In this document: positions 10,943 to 21,719 of the stretch, piece by piece
Position numbering within the stretch: position 1 is the stretch's first letter
Layout: every line of letters begins with the position of its first letter
From: Leishmania infantum JPCM5
Taxonomy: Eukaryota; Euglenozoa; Kinetoplastea; Trypanosomatida; Trypanosomatidae
Direction of reading: 5' to 3'
Assembly: GCF_000002875.2 (NCBI RefSeq)
Contig: NC_009387.2
Span: 124,001-188,000, forward strand
DNA length: 64,000 nt
Translations under genes and position numbers: made by a program
Notes under the pieces: generated by a model
Databases searched by the model: none
What the model was told of the DNA's origin: nothing
What the model saw: the letters and a program-made list of their open reading frames with translations, nothing else

Positions 10943-13900
10943 GCCCCAGCAGCACGGAGATGCCGGCGTTCGGCAGCTGCCAGCAGAAGTTCCGCACCGC
11001 GACGAAGCGGCGGCCACCGTGCTCGAAGAACTTGCGGAGGCCGATAATGCGCACGGACAGCTGCTCCGGCGTGAAGGTCTCCGCCTCGTACACGCCGTTC
11101 GGATCACGGGCGTCCTCGCCGTCGAACAGATCCTCGTCGTCGTCATCCGTTGCAGCGCTGTGCCCAGTGCAACACCAGCCATCGCTACCGCCGTACGTCC
11201 CCTCTTTGGTATCATGAGTCCCCCCCTCTGCGTTGGTGGCGGCTGCAGGGCCTCCCCCGCGCCACTGCCGCCGTCGGTGGTAGACGTCGCTTGACGCCGC
11301 CGCTGTTCCGCCTGCCACGCCCTTTCCGCACGCCTGCGACGGCAATGCCGGACCGGGTCTAGGATGAAGTAGAGCGGGTGCTTCGGCACACCGACCGCCT
11401 TGGGCAGCACCGCATCGAGGTAGAACATGAGCAGCAGATACGCACCAAAGTCCAGGGCGAGGAATCCCAAGAGCGTGGCGGTGTTGGGGTTGTCGTTTGG
11501 GTCCAGAAAGATCATCGCAGCAAAGCCGTCGCCGCTCTCCCGGGCGAGCACGATCTGCAGGATGATCGCGAAGCAGGCGGGCGAGAAGATGCTGAGGACG
11601 AGGTAGACGGCTGGGCTCGCCGAATAGATCGCAAAGACCAGCAAAGACATGGAAAAGTAGAGGAGTGGCGTCATGAGGACCGCCATCCGCGACGTGTCGT
11701 AGAAAGTGGCCATCAGCCCCGACAGCGGCACGCACGTGAGGGAGAACATGACAAGGACAAGAAGCACGCTGAAGGCGTCGCTCTTCGTCAGGAACGTTGT
11801 GCACATCAGCAGCGTCATGAAGAGGGAGATCGTGAGCATGAGGGCGACGCTGTAAAGGAACCAGCTGCACCAAAAATAGGCCGGCCTGAGCCCCATGATC
11901 AGCGTCGCCTCCCGCACGCGCCGCTCCTTCTCCAGCACGAGCCGCCGCGTCAACTGCGAGACGGGGTAGAGAAACGCCATCACGATAACAAAGCCGATGA
12001 TTGTGTTCGCAGAAGTCAGCACCTGGCTCGTCTTGAAGGGCACCCATGGCATGCTGCCCAGGAAGATCGTGAAGCTCGTCTTCGCGCGAAGGGCCGCGCT
12101 TGTCGCCAGGATGCTGGAGGCTTTCTGTGACGTAACGGCCGCCGAGGATTTGCCCAACTCGACGGCATCGGTGAAGGACTGTGCACCGCTGCCCACTGGT
12201 TCCCGCGCCGCCCGCACAGCGTCGAGCAGTTCGTGCGTATCCAGAACCACGTTCACCGAGTCGTCAGTCGCTGCCTGCGCCTGTTGCCGCTGTTGTTGCG
12301 CCGCCCGCCTCTCCGCCAGGGCCTGAACGCTGCCTGTTTCAGCGCGCGTCGCGCCGGCCGCGTACAGGGACATGAGGTAGTACTTCACAAGCGCGTCCAT
12401 CAAGGACGGGTAGCCGCTCGTGTAATACATGTTGGATCGATCGTAGCCCCCGCCGCCGGAGTACGCCTTGTCCACCATCGCCGTGAACTCCGGCAGTGCT
12501 GTCGAGACCATTTCGATAGACAAATCCAAGCCGTTCTCGTCCAGCTGGCGGATGTTCACGAGAGCCCATGTGGGTCCACGCTCGCCGCTCTTGATCACGC
12601 GGTGCGCCTCCTCGACGGTGTCGAAGGTATCATTGTAGACGTACTGAAAAAGCCTAGAGCTGCTGGACAGGTACTGGAGCATGTCGAGTGGCACGTTTTC
12701 GCTTGGGGCGAAGTACAGCTTGCCGGACGACTGGATAGCGTTGATGCGCGTGTGGGAGAAGAGCCCCGCGCCGATCAGCAGCGCCATCGCCGCCGAATCC
12801 TTAGAGGACAACTTTTTGGCCATCCACTGGTGGGCGATGATGTCGTCTAGCGGCATCACCCGCGCGAGGCCGTTGCGCATACCGCCGAGAAAGTCGGCAA
12901 GCCCCCGGCCCTCTTGTTTGTAGCACAGCCCCTTCACGGGCAGCTCCTCCTCGCCGACCGTGTTGCAAATCACTGATCTCAGTGACGAAGCGTCTAGGCT
13001 GCTGCAGGGGCGCAGTCCGTCGATGTAGTTCCGCTCCCCAAACCACGTCTCGTTGTAGCAGAGTTCCTCCAGGTACCTGCCAGCCGCGAAGTTGTAGCCT
13101 TTATCACCGATAGAGGCCAGCGAGCTGTAGTCCGGCGAGGAAGTAACGCCAAAGGCGGCCCACAGCGCCACCACACAGAGCGTGCACACAAGCGGGATCG
13201 CAATCTCCAGCACCACGCTGCCCCAGCGACGGCGCCGCTCGATCATATCGCGAGAAATGGTCGCCCCAAGCTGGTCGAGCCACGTGCTGGAGTCATTATG
13301 AGTCCATCCGGCACTGCCAGCCGTCGGGCTTGCGAGGTCGTCGGCGCCGCCGCCGTGCATAGTCGTCAGTGTATGGGACTCCGAGAACGGAGACGTGGTC
13401 ACGGTATCCCAGTAGTCTAGCGCGCTGCCGTGGCCGAAGGGTGCTCTCAGGTTGCCCGTGCGGACGTCGTCGGCGCGGCTGTGCCCGTCGTGTCCGAGGC
13501 CGGAGGTAGGCATGCTACCGTAATACTCGCTGGCGAAGTCGCCTACATCACTCTCCATAGCGCTGCTACTGCTGCCGCCTCTGTTCGCGGCGGCGTTGCC
13601 GGCATTCCTGTGCCCCTCTGGATCGGCGTAGGCGAAGCCCATGGTAACGTTGCTGCTAGGCGTGCTATCGCTGTGCATCGTGTAGCTGTCGGTGCCGCAG
13701 CTGCCGGCGCCCAGCCGCGCGAAGCGTCGGTCTTCAAGGGGGAGGGGTGCATCGACATCGAAGCGCGAAGAGCCAGGTGCGCCCGCGCCGGGGCCACGCG
13801 CCGCTTGGCTCGTCGAGATGAGCGCCGTCGCCGCCGGGGGCGCCAGCGACTGCACTTGCGGAGGCTCCGCTGCAAGCGCTGCCGAGGGCAGCTGTTCACC

Positions 13901-14659
13901 TGGGCTAAGAGAGGCCACGGCTGACGGCGGCGACGTGAACGGCCGGTCACCGGTCAAGCCTCCAGGCAAAACATCGTGCATGGCTGTCGTGATGGCCCCC
14001 GTCGCCACGCTTCCGCTGCTATCACGCCTCACCTGCTGCTGGCGTGTGTCGATCGGCATCGGCCATGTCGACGATAAGGAAGACTCGCAGGCCTCCAAGG
14101 GGGGTGCCGTACTGGCGCGCCTTGTCCGCTGTAAGGAACGGCAGCGGCCCCCACTCACAGCGGGGGCACCGGCTGACGCTGGCGAGGCGGTCGACATAGG
14201 TTGGAAGACCTCCCTTGTCCAGCCGATGGGGCCAATCGCTATGCGGCGGTACTGCAGCTCACGCTCGATCCGCGGCGGTTCGAGCCCGTGGCTGCGCGCC
14301 CGCTGCTGAGGCGGGGGTGGCGCCGCGCATGGGCGGCTCAGGCTCTGGGAGGGAGGATGGCCAAAGGCGGAAGTGTACACCGGAATCTGGCACCTCGCAC
14401 TTCTGGCGCCACTGCCCCAAGCGCCCGTAGAGGCATATGGCGCATCAGATTGTGGAACCGCTGCCGCTGCGGCGGGCGGGAGCCCGCCGTAGTAACCGGC
14501 TCCTGCCTCGGTACGTCGCTGCGCCGACGGAGACACAAAGTCTGCCCGCGGCGAAGACGGAGGCATCGCCGGAGATGCGAAAGAGGAGCGCTGACCTGGT
14601 GGCGCCGGCGTCGCTGCCGAGCCGCCTTGCGGAGCGGGGGGCAGCGGTGCGCGATTCAT
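6663..14659 (-). CDS. ABCA-type ABC transporter, full-length, with one frameshift
   Basis: An ABC subfamily A lipid-type transporter of about 2,665 residues once one frame break is allowed for. A Ser/Pro/Ala-rich cytosolic extension (1-470) precedes TM1 (about 481-503), a large extracytosolic loop, and a cluster of five to six TM helices to about residue 1090. NBD1 has Walker A GHNGAGKST, signature LSGGMKRKLS and Walker B VFLDEPTAGMD. A second TM set follows, with a long Ser/Ala-rich linker before it. NBD2 has GTNGAGKTT, LSGGNRRKLS and VIFDEPSAGMD. All ATP-site motifs look intact. The frame from 14659 (first ATG; a GTG precedes it) and the frame ending at 6663 differ by one base; the switch lies between about 11140 and 11340, where a seven-C run is the likely site. 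The TM2-loop-TM core is typical ABCA. Either a sequencing error or a true pseudogene is possible; motif conservation on both sides favours the former. Confidence 0.88.
11220..11226 (-). other. frameshift site: C7 homopolymer in the ABCA gene
   Basis: The distance from the ATG at 14659 to the stop at 6663 is 7,997 bases, one short of a multiple of three. Adding one C to this run joins the upstream frame (TM domain 1) to the downstream frame (NBD1 onward) without a stop. It is the only long homopolymer in the interval where the switch must occur. Confidence 0.75.
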
Positions 14660-14703
14660 CACTCAGCAACTCCGTTGAGGGCGCACTACCACGCTGGCCG
14701 GCG

Positions 14704-14750
14704 TCTCGGAAAGAAGAAACGACAGGAGACTGGGGGAGGAAGAGAGCCCA
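14704..14750 (-). promoter_or_regulatory. predicted trans-splicing signal of the ABCA gene
   Basis: On the transcribed strand this stretch is a pyrimidine-rich tract (CTCTCTTCCTCCCCC ... TTTCTTCTTTCC) followed by AG at 14706-14705, giving a 5'-UTR of about 45 nt before the ATG at 14659. Spliced-leader addition at the first AG after a pyrimidine tract is the rule in trypanosomatids. The exact site is a prediction. Confidence 0.5.
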
Positions 14751-16019
14751 CGCCTCTTCGCGTCCGCGCGAACACCTCCGCACCTCTTCTCCGCTGCTCG
14801 CGTAGCGGAGGGCGCACACGCCGCCGCTGCCCCCCCCACTCGCTCACTCTCTTCTCTCCCTCCCGCCCGCCCTCTCTTCTCCGTTTTATATGTAACGGCG
14901 AATTCGCCCTGGGCACCAATGAACGAAGGCGCACAACACAGCACAAAGGCAAATCACTCGCGCCCCCTCTTTACGTGCGTGGGATGAAGCGCGCGGCGGC
15001 CGGAACGGGGGTTCCGGGGGAGGGGCGCAGCCGTGTGCGCGTGCGCCGCCGCCGCGGCTTTCACACGGAGAGGGATGATGCAACGAAGGCGGAAAGAAGA
15101 GGAAGAGAGAGGGAGGGAGAGGGAGACGGAGACGGAGACGGAGACGGGGGGAGGGGGAGGGGGGTTGGCGGATGTGTATAGCGCACAAGGGCACGAAATG
15201 AGGAAGCAAGGCAAACAAGAGGATACATTCAGAAACGAGCGAGCGGCGGTCAATGACGAAGCGGGGAGGGAGTGGAATGGGGGAGGGGGAGGGGGAAGCA
15301 GCTGTATACACATGCAGCGGTGTGGATGTGGACGACGATGATGAAGGGAAGGGCAAGGATAGAGAGAGAGAACCCCTCCCCCCCCCACACACACAGAGAC
15401 AGAGAGAGAGGCGCGGCCTTCTCCGTCTTCGTCGTCTCCTATCAGGGCTCTCTCTCTCCTACAGCGACGGCTAAGCGCACGCGCACACCAATAAGAAAGG
15501 CAGATCAGGTATGTTGTTGCGTATGGAGAGAGCTGTGTATATACCCATGCAACATACCTTTTCGCGTGTGCGTGTGTGTGCGTCAGAGGTCTGCTCAGCC
15601 GAAACGGGCAGAAGAAGGAGAAGTGGAAGAGCAGTGAAAGAGAGGGGCCGGCCCATGTGCACACACAGACACATCCGCACCTACAGGAGGGAGGGATGGA
15701 GAGACGGAGAGGACGGCGGTGCACACACACGCGCGCACGCACACACACACATCCACATGAATACCCCGCGGAGAGCACCTCCAGAAGTGTGTGACGATTT
15801 GTTTTTTTTTTTCGGGCTTCGTTCGGTGGTTCTACCCTCGGCATGGCAGTGAGAGGTTCCTGCCTCCAACGCGCCCTTTTCCGCAAGTTCGATCCCCTAT
15901 CACCAAGTCCCCGTGCGTCGGTAGCTGCCAGCAAAACAATGCGCCTTTCCGGGCTGCCTGCTGAGCGCACGTCTTCTGGCGTAGTCTGAGTGGGGGGGGA
16001 GGTAGTTGCTACGGCNGAA
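14751..16019. other. intergenic, simple-sequence rich
   Basis: Dominated by GA-rich and G-rich tracts (15085-15165, 15270-15300, 15360-15415) and CA-rich runs (15655-15760). Open frames here are low-complexity (Ser/Pro/Arg or Cys/Val runs) and occur in several frames at once. One ambiguous base (N) is present at 16015. Confidence 0.65.
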
Positions 16020-17870
16020 GACGCAGCGCTGAAGCCCGCTCACCCTAGAGGGCATCTGGCTCGGTGCAGCGCTTCCGGGTCGCGGCCACCACAGTCGCGT
16101 TATCTACTGCGGATCGCCACGTGTCCGACGAGGCGCGGTACGAACGCCTGCACGCCGTGCAGCACAGCGCTGCATCTTGACCGTTGCAATGGGAGGGGGC
16201 CGACACCTCTACCGACCCCCGGATGCAGCAACCCCTCCCACACCGTGGGGGCGAAACAGCATGGCACCCCATCCGAGCAACAACACGTCCGATACAAGGA
16301 CCGCTCCCGGCAGCACACATCGCGGGGGTGCGACCGCGCGGCTTCCCAAATCCCCCTCTTTCCCCATCCAAACTTCCCGCTCACATGTCACCGAGGTTGG
16401 CAGACGGGCCAGCCTTGCGCCCTGCAGGAGGCAACGGTTCAGCGACGGCAAACAGCGGCGTGCTCACTGGGCCGCCCAACGGCACCCATGCGCTGGGACG
16501 CCCGTGACACTCGACGCCTGGAGAAGCCTCGACACAAGCCGCTCCATGTACGCCACTGCCATCGCACCCCATCGAGGGTGATCGCGAAGGCGTCACAGAA
16601 ACGTCGGGCCCCGTTGCACCGTCTGCTGACCGTGGTCAACGGTGACACCGACGGATGTATACAGCGTCCAGGTGGCCAACTGCTCGCCCAAAAAGCGGCA
16701 CGGGCCGGATCCACGGGCGCTGTCGATGCAAACCGCCACCGCCACGCGCCACCCTCCCCTCGGGGCACGGAATTCCGGCTGGTCCACCGCCGGGTCGCAG
16801 GCGAGAACACACCTGGCCGCATGTGCCGCTAGCGCGTGATGGGCTTTCAGATCCTTGATGTCCAACCCTGCTACGTGAAGCCCCTCTCTCGGCGTCGGCC
16901 ATCTTGCAGATGGGCTTGCATCGCTCACCCACCCACCCCTATGCTCGATGCAGTCCGCTCAAGGCTTGCAAAACCTGGCCACGATGCTGGCAGTCCCCCG
17001 CAAGAGGCTCCGTCGCCACCTGGAATGCAGATGCGGGTGGCGCGTTGTGGCCGTGCTTCCATGGTGTCATAGGGAAAGCCACTGCACCTGCTCATCTGGA
17101 GCACACCGAGTGCGGACGGCCCCGCTGAGCGGCATTGGTCATGTGTTCGGATATAAAGGCCGCTTCGTTCTGCACACGCAGCTCGCGCCGACTGCCCTCC
17201 GCATGACGGCGTTCGAGGGATGTCCGCTGTGCGTCGTCGACGCTGGCTCAGTGGCCGATCATCCGCTGCATGCGCGTGCGGGAGCAACACGTCTCGCGCA
17301 AAAATGCCGACAGTGCCTCTGTCGCATGACCTTGATCGTCCATCGAGCGTGCGGCTGTTGAACTGGCCCGACTTTCCTCCCGCACCGGCCACCAGGAGAG
17401 TGGATTCGCTCACGCATACGGTGGCTTCATAACGGGACATCGCACTCGTCTCAGACCTGCGTGTGATGGTCGCCCCGTGAGCGTCCTGGCTGCTGTTAGG
17501 CATTCTCCAGTATGTGATGCAGCACTGCGTCTCACCACGTCAGGCATCGGGCATATGCTGAGCCAGTGGCTCTTGGTAAGGGGCGCAGTGCGGTGGGCAT
17601 GGGGCTGGTGGGCGAAGCTATGGCGGCATGGTGGTGGTGTTGGGGGGATCGGCGTGTGCGTGTTATGAGCGGGACTGGCAGAGACAGAGACATCGCGATA
17701 GTGCAGCAGGCCAAGTCGTGCCGCCTTGAGGACGGAGGGTAAACCAAACAGCGGGAGGGCAGTCGCAGCACAGCTGTGCGACCGTCTTCCTTCAGCATGT
17801 CCTGTGCGCCTGCCCGGGTGCGGCTTTAGCATTCGTTCGGCTCACCGTGTTAGCATCTGACAGTCGTCAT
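16020..17870. other. complex non-coding block, possible degenerate retroposon
   Basis: About 1.85 kb of high-complexity sequence without the simple repeats that fill neighbouring spacers, yet with no reading frame above about 280 codons and no frame with recognisable motifs. The longest frames (15990-16832 plus, 16925-17503 minus, 17410-17832 minus) are mutually inconsistent and rich in Arg/His/Pro. This is the profile of degenerate ingi/L1Tc-related elements (DIRE/SIDER) described in Leishmania, but I cannot identify reverse transcriptase or RNase H motifs. It lies in the spacer between the SNAP-like and ABCA genes. Confidence 0.4.
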
Positions 17871-18495
17871 GGCTTTCCGTGAAACCCCCACCCTCCCCTC
17901 CTTTGCACCGCTCGGACCAACCGGCCATCGAGCCATCCAACCAAAAATGAGGAGGTGCGCGTAACAAGCGAACCAATCACGAAGAGGCGGCCACATACGC
18001 ATGAATAGAATTTCTCGTCAGGGTCTCTTGCGTGTGCGTGCGCCGCCACCACACTACCGATGGCGCATCGCTCATCCCCAGGTGACGTACATCAGCGAAG
18101 CGAAATCTGTACAAGGCGCGCTCATGCTTAGATATGTACATGTGTGCGTGTGTGTGTGTCTGTGCACAAGACGCACGCGGTACGTCGAGGGAAGGCGTGG
18201 GAGAGAGGGGTGCCGCTGCACAACCGTGAAAGCTGAGATGATCAGCATAGCGAAAGGATGCAAATACACAAGGTGAAACGCGCACATTACATACATCTGT
18301 GCATATATCCATACACATACACATATATACATGCACCTGCGTAACGCAGTAAGAGAGGCAAGCATAAAGGTCGAGGACGTGAGAGAAGCAAACCCCTCCC
18401 CCTCATCCTCCCCCTCACACACGCACACGCGAAAAAAAATAACGGGTTTAGGGCAGAGGAATGTGACGTGCATCCAGACACACGCGCACGCGCCC
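17871..18495. other. 3'-flank of the SNAP-like gene
   Basis: Presumed 3'-UTR and spacer, with a TG-rich stretch (18140-18165) and an ATACACATAC-type stretch (18300-18335). No gene is supported. Confidence 0.55.
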
Positions 18496-20568
18496 TCACG
18501 CAAACCGCTCCATGTGCTCGAACAGGCTGCGCCGGCACTCCCCCGCCAGCAACTCAAACGCAGCGCACGGCTCCGTTGTCGAGTACTCCTTGTAGGCACG
18601 CACGGCCTCGTCGAAGGCCGTCAGAGAGCATGCCCGGTTTGCCGCCAGTAGGGCGCGCACAAGCGCGTTCTCCTTTCCGCGCTGGAAGGTGCGGTCCTCG
18701 TCCTGCAGCGCAAGGAAGAACTTTTCGGTGTCGTAGAGGCTGTCGAAGTACACTGTGTCGGCGGCAGATGCCGTAAAGGGTATCGTCGGCGTCTCTCGAG
18801 CTTGCGCTGCCTCCGCAGCGGCCGCTGGGTCAGAGACGCTGTCCTTCCTCACGGACGCCCCTCGCGCCAGCACGCACAGCGTCGCGTAGAGCAAGTATTT
18901 TGTCTTTGGTAGCGTGCGTGGCACATTCGCCGCACAGTCGAGTGCCGCCTCACGCGCCTCGTCGTACCGGCCGAGGAGCGTGAGAAGGACCACGAGACGC
19001 CAGCGGCAGGAATCGGCCAGACTGCGCTGCACTGTCGTACTGACTCGATACTGCGGGGGGGCATGCGCGGGAAATTCAACGGAGTGGGACTTCTGCCCAT
19101 TCACGGATGAGGTAAGGGAAGCACCGCCGCTGGAGGGTACCAGCGCCGTGGACTTTGGCGACACGAAGGGCTGCTCCGGCCCAAGCGATGTGGCCTCGAC
19201 ACCACTGGGCGCCGTTGGGCTGGTCAGATCGCCGTTGGTCGTGGAGGCGCCAGCGGAGGGGGGGAGCGGTGGCGTGCCGGTGAGATCGCCGCAGACGGCG
19301 GCGGTGCGTTGCTGCTGTTGCTGGCGTTCCCAGCGTCGCGCCGTCTCGGCGGCGGCCACTTTCGTCTCGGCGTACATGTCCAACGCGGCGCGGTACTGCA
19401 CGACAGCCTCCTCCTTCGCCTCCAGAATGTTCTCCAGTATTTCAGCAGCATCCCGGTGGCAGCGAGCCGCTTGGTAGCGAAGATCCTGCTGCGCATAGCA
19501 CGGCGCGAGCCGCAGCAGGGAGTCCACCGCGATACGCGGGTGCGACTGCTTCAGCTGCTCCACTGACATCGCCAATGTCACCAACGCCTCACTGTCGTTC
19601 TGGAAGGCGCGGTTGATGAAGGTGGCGTGCAGCAAGCAGCGTGCCGCGTCTGCCGCCTCGCCGACGGCGGCGAAAAGTGAGCCAGCTGCGAAAAACAGAT
19701 CGCGTGTGCCCATCCAGTCCTCGCGCAAGGCAAGACCGTCGCCCAGCAGGCGCTCCTCAGCAGCCGTGTAGGCGCGGCGGGCATCGGCCAGGAGCTGCTG
19801 CATCTCAGCACCGGCCGGCGAGGGAGCCTCGCTCACGCGAGCTGGGACCACCGCGTAGGCAGGAGACACCACGAGCACACCGCCAGAGGCATCCGTGGGG
19901 CTGTCCGCGCTCTCGAGCGCACTGCCCTGCTGCACGTCGTTACACTTTTTGTGAAGGACTTCGTCGGTGGTCGAGTAGGACCCGAACGGACCCGACAAGC
20001 GGCGGCGTTCATCTCCTTCCGCTGCGAAGTTTACCGAAGCAGCGGTGGCAGCCACCGCGGGCACCGACGCGCTGGGTTCCATGATCCCCCCGTACCGCGC
20101 GGCTGTAATAATAGCCTCGCACACGCCGTTGGTGTTGTTCGATGCGGCGGCGGCATTGGCGTGGCCAGCGGGAGCACACTCGCCCTTGGTACCGCGCAAC
20201 TGCTGCGAGTCCGCAGACGGCTGCATAGAGTCGCAGGGGTTGTTTGCCGCCTCTGACGCCTCCCTCGTAGCGGCTATGGCGGCAATGGCGGCGAAGCGCT
20301 TGTCAGCGCCGTCACCGCTGAACGGCCGCGAGGAGATGGCCGAGTGCCCCTCATGTATTTTGGGGCATGCGAGCTTCGCCCCCGAATGCCTCTCCACCCC
20401 GCGAGACGAGGCGACTGTGGGCATCGCGGCACCTCCACCGGAGGAGGCACCGCCCCAGCCCTGCTGGCGAATAGCGTCCAGCACGCTCTGCATGGGCTGC
20501 TGTTGCTGCTGCGGTTGTGGCGGTAGCGGCGCCGGTTGCTGCGTGGACAGCGGCGCTGAAGAAGACAT
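18496..20568 (-). CDS. SNAP-like (soluble NSF attachment protein family) TPR protein
   Basis: A 690-residue protein. Residues 1-250 are Ala/Ser/Gln-rich and poorly structured. The rest is helical and follows the alpha/gamma-SNAP plan: paired helices with FFAAGSLFAAVGEAADAARC, the LRYQAARCHRDAAEILEN segment, a DMYAETKVAA helix, and a C-terminal bundle (FLALQDEDRTFQ ... FDEAVRAYKEYSTTEP) matching the C-terminal region by which SNAPs contact NSF and SNAREs. A Pro/Ser/Thr-rich insertion of about 90 residues interrupts the repeat stack near residues 420-510. SNAPs recruit NSF to disassemble SNARE complexes after membrane fusion. At more than twice the usual length of about 300 residues, this is a divergent member; other TPR proteins remain possible. 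The start is the ATG at 20568. Confidence 0.65.
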   Translation of the reverse strand: MSSSAPLSTQQPAPLPPQPQQQQQPMQSVLDAIRQQGWGGASSGGGAAMPTVASSRGVERHSGAKLACPKIHEGHSAISSRPFSGDGADKRFAAIAAIAATREASEAANNPCDSMQPSADSQQLRGTKGECAPAGHANAAAASNNTNGVCEAIITAARYGGIMEPSASVPAVAATAASVNFAAEGDERRRLSGPFGSYSTTDEVLHKKCNDVQQGSALESADSPTDASGGVLVVSPAYAVVPARVSEAPSPAGAEMQQLLADARRAYTAAEERLLGDGLALREDWMGTRDLFFAAGSLFAAVGEAADAARCLLHATFINRAFQNDSEALVTLAMSVEQLKQSHPRIAVDSLLRLAPCYAQQDLRYQAARCHRDAAEILENILEAKEEAVVQYRAALDMYAETKVAAAETARRWERQQQQQRTAAVCGDLTGTPPLPPSAGASTTNGDLTSPTAPSGVEATSLGPEQPFVSPKSTALVPSSGGASLTSSVNGQKSHSVEFPAHAPPQYRVSTTVQRSLADSCRWRLVVLLTLLGRYDEAREAALDCAANVPRTLPKTKYLLYATLCVLARGASVRKDSVSDPAAAAEAAQARETPTIPFTASAADTVYFDSLYDTEKFFLALQDEDRTFQRGKENALVRALLAANRACSLTAFDEAVRAYKEYSTTEPCAAFELLAGECRRSLFEHMERFA

Positions 20569-21719
20569 CTGCGTGAGCGACGAGTCCAGGGAAGGGGGCC
20601 CGGAGCAGGTGCCGCAATCTTATTCCGTCGAGAGACAGAGGGCTGAGCGACACGGCTGGGGCGCTTCTTCGTTTGCTTTTACGCGGTGCACGATGAAGCA
20701 CGGAAACGGAGTGTGCAGACAGGCAGAGATATAGATAGATGGATAGGGAGGAGAAGCGATGTGTCGAGGGCGGACTTGGTGGGTGGGTGCGCTGAAAAGT
20801 GATCGAGATTGTATACAAGCGGGCGGGTGAGCGAGGGGGAGGGGGTATTACGTGTCGTGGGCGCTTGAAGTGCAACGAGCGACGATAAGAGAGCGGAAAA
20901 GGCGAATGAGATGGGGAGAGGGAGGGAGGGAGGGGAGGGGGGCTGCAGAGATACAGAGAGATGATGCGCGCGGCACTCGAAGAGGACACACACAGACACA
21001 CAGACACAGAGAGAGAAACGCGCGGCAAGCGTTGGAATACCTTTTCTGTTGCTGTGCGCGGGTGAGCATCCATGTCTCTCACGCCCCCTTGTCATGTTCC
21101 TTCGTTTTACTACAAAACGCCGATAACGGACGAAGAGAGGGCGGCAGCTGAGGGACGGTGGGGTGCGTCCTCCTCGCTAGGCTGGGCAGGAGTATGCTGC
21201 TCATCACCACTGCCATCACCACCCGCCGTCTCCTTCGGACCGCCGATTGCATCCACCATACTCAACGCCCTCTGGACACTTAAGCGATGCGATGATCACC
21301 CCCCCCCCTGTGCGCGCGCTCGCGCACGCTCAGTCGCCCTCGCCAACCCCACGCACACCGACATCCACCGCTGACGGTGTATCGATGCCCTTCCAAGTGT
21401 ACAGCCCATGTATCCGCGTCAGCGCTCCTGCTGACAATGATGACCCTTTTTTAATCAGGTGTTAAAGACGCCCGCAGCGCATGCGTCTGCATGTAAGGAG
21501 AAAAGAGACTGGTGAGGAGGGGTGAGGGCGGAGGCATCCGTCTTGATCTCCGCTTGTGCTGAAGCGAAGCCATCATGGCCAACCGGCGCACACACGCACG
21601 AGGAGGGGAGGGTGAGGCCTTCCGATGCCCCTCCGTGATATCCATCCTTCCCTCTCGCAGGAGTGCGCCTCATACCGACCACGACGACCACCCGCCACTC
21701 TCTCTCTTTCCCCTTCTCT
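20569..21719. other. intergenic spacer
   Basis: Contains a strongly purine-rich run at 20830-20945 (pyrimidine-rich on the transcribed strand), the likely processing signal for the SNAP-like mRNA, and CA/GA stretches at 20985-21015. No supported gene. Confidence 0.6.

Noticed and set aside
6663..12047. Reading the 1,794-codon frame as a separate ABC half-protein starting at 12047
   Set aside because: Its first 250 codons are the shifted translation of the ABCA TM domain; only the part from about 11220 onward is real protein.
14201..15181. 326-codon plus-strand frame
   Set aside because: Antisense to the ABCA N-terminus and then runs into GA repeats, producing Arg/Gly strings.
15880..15900. 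tRNA-like GTTCGATCCCC
   Set aside because: No matching A box, acceptor stem or cloverleaf could be drawn around it.
15990..16832. 280-codon plus-strand frame
   Set aside because: Contains the ambiguous base, runs against the transcription direction, and is Arg/His/Pro-rich without motifs.
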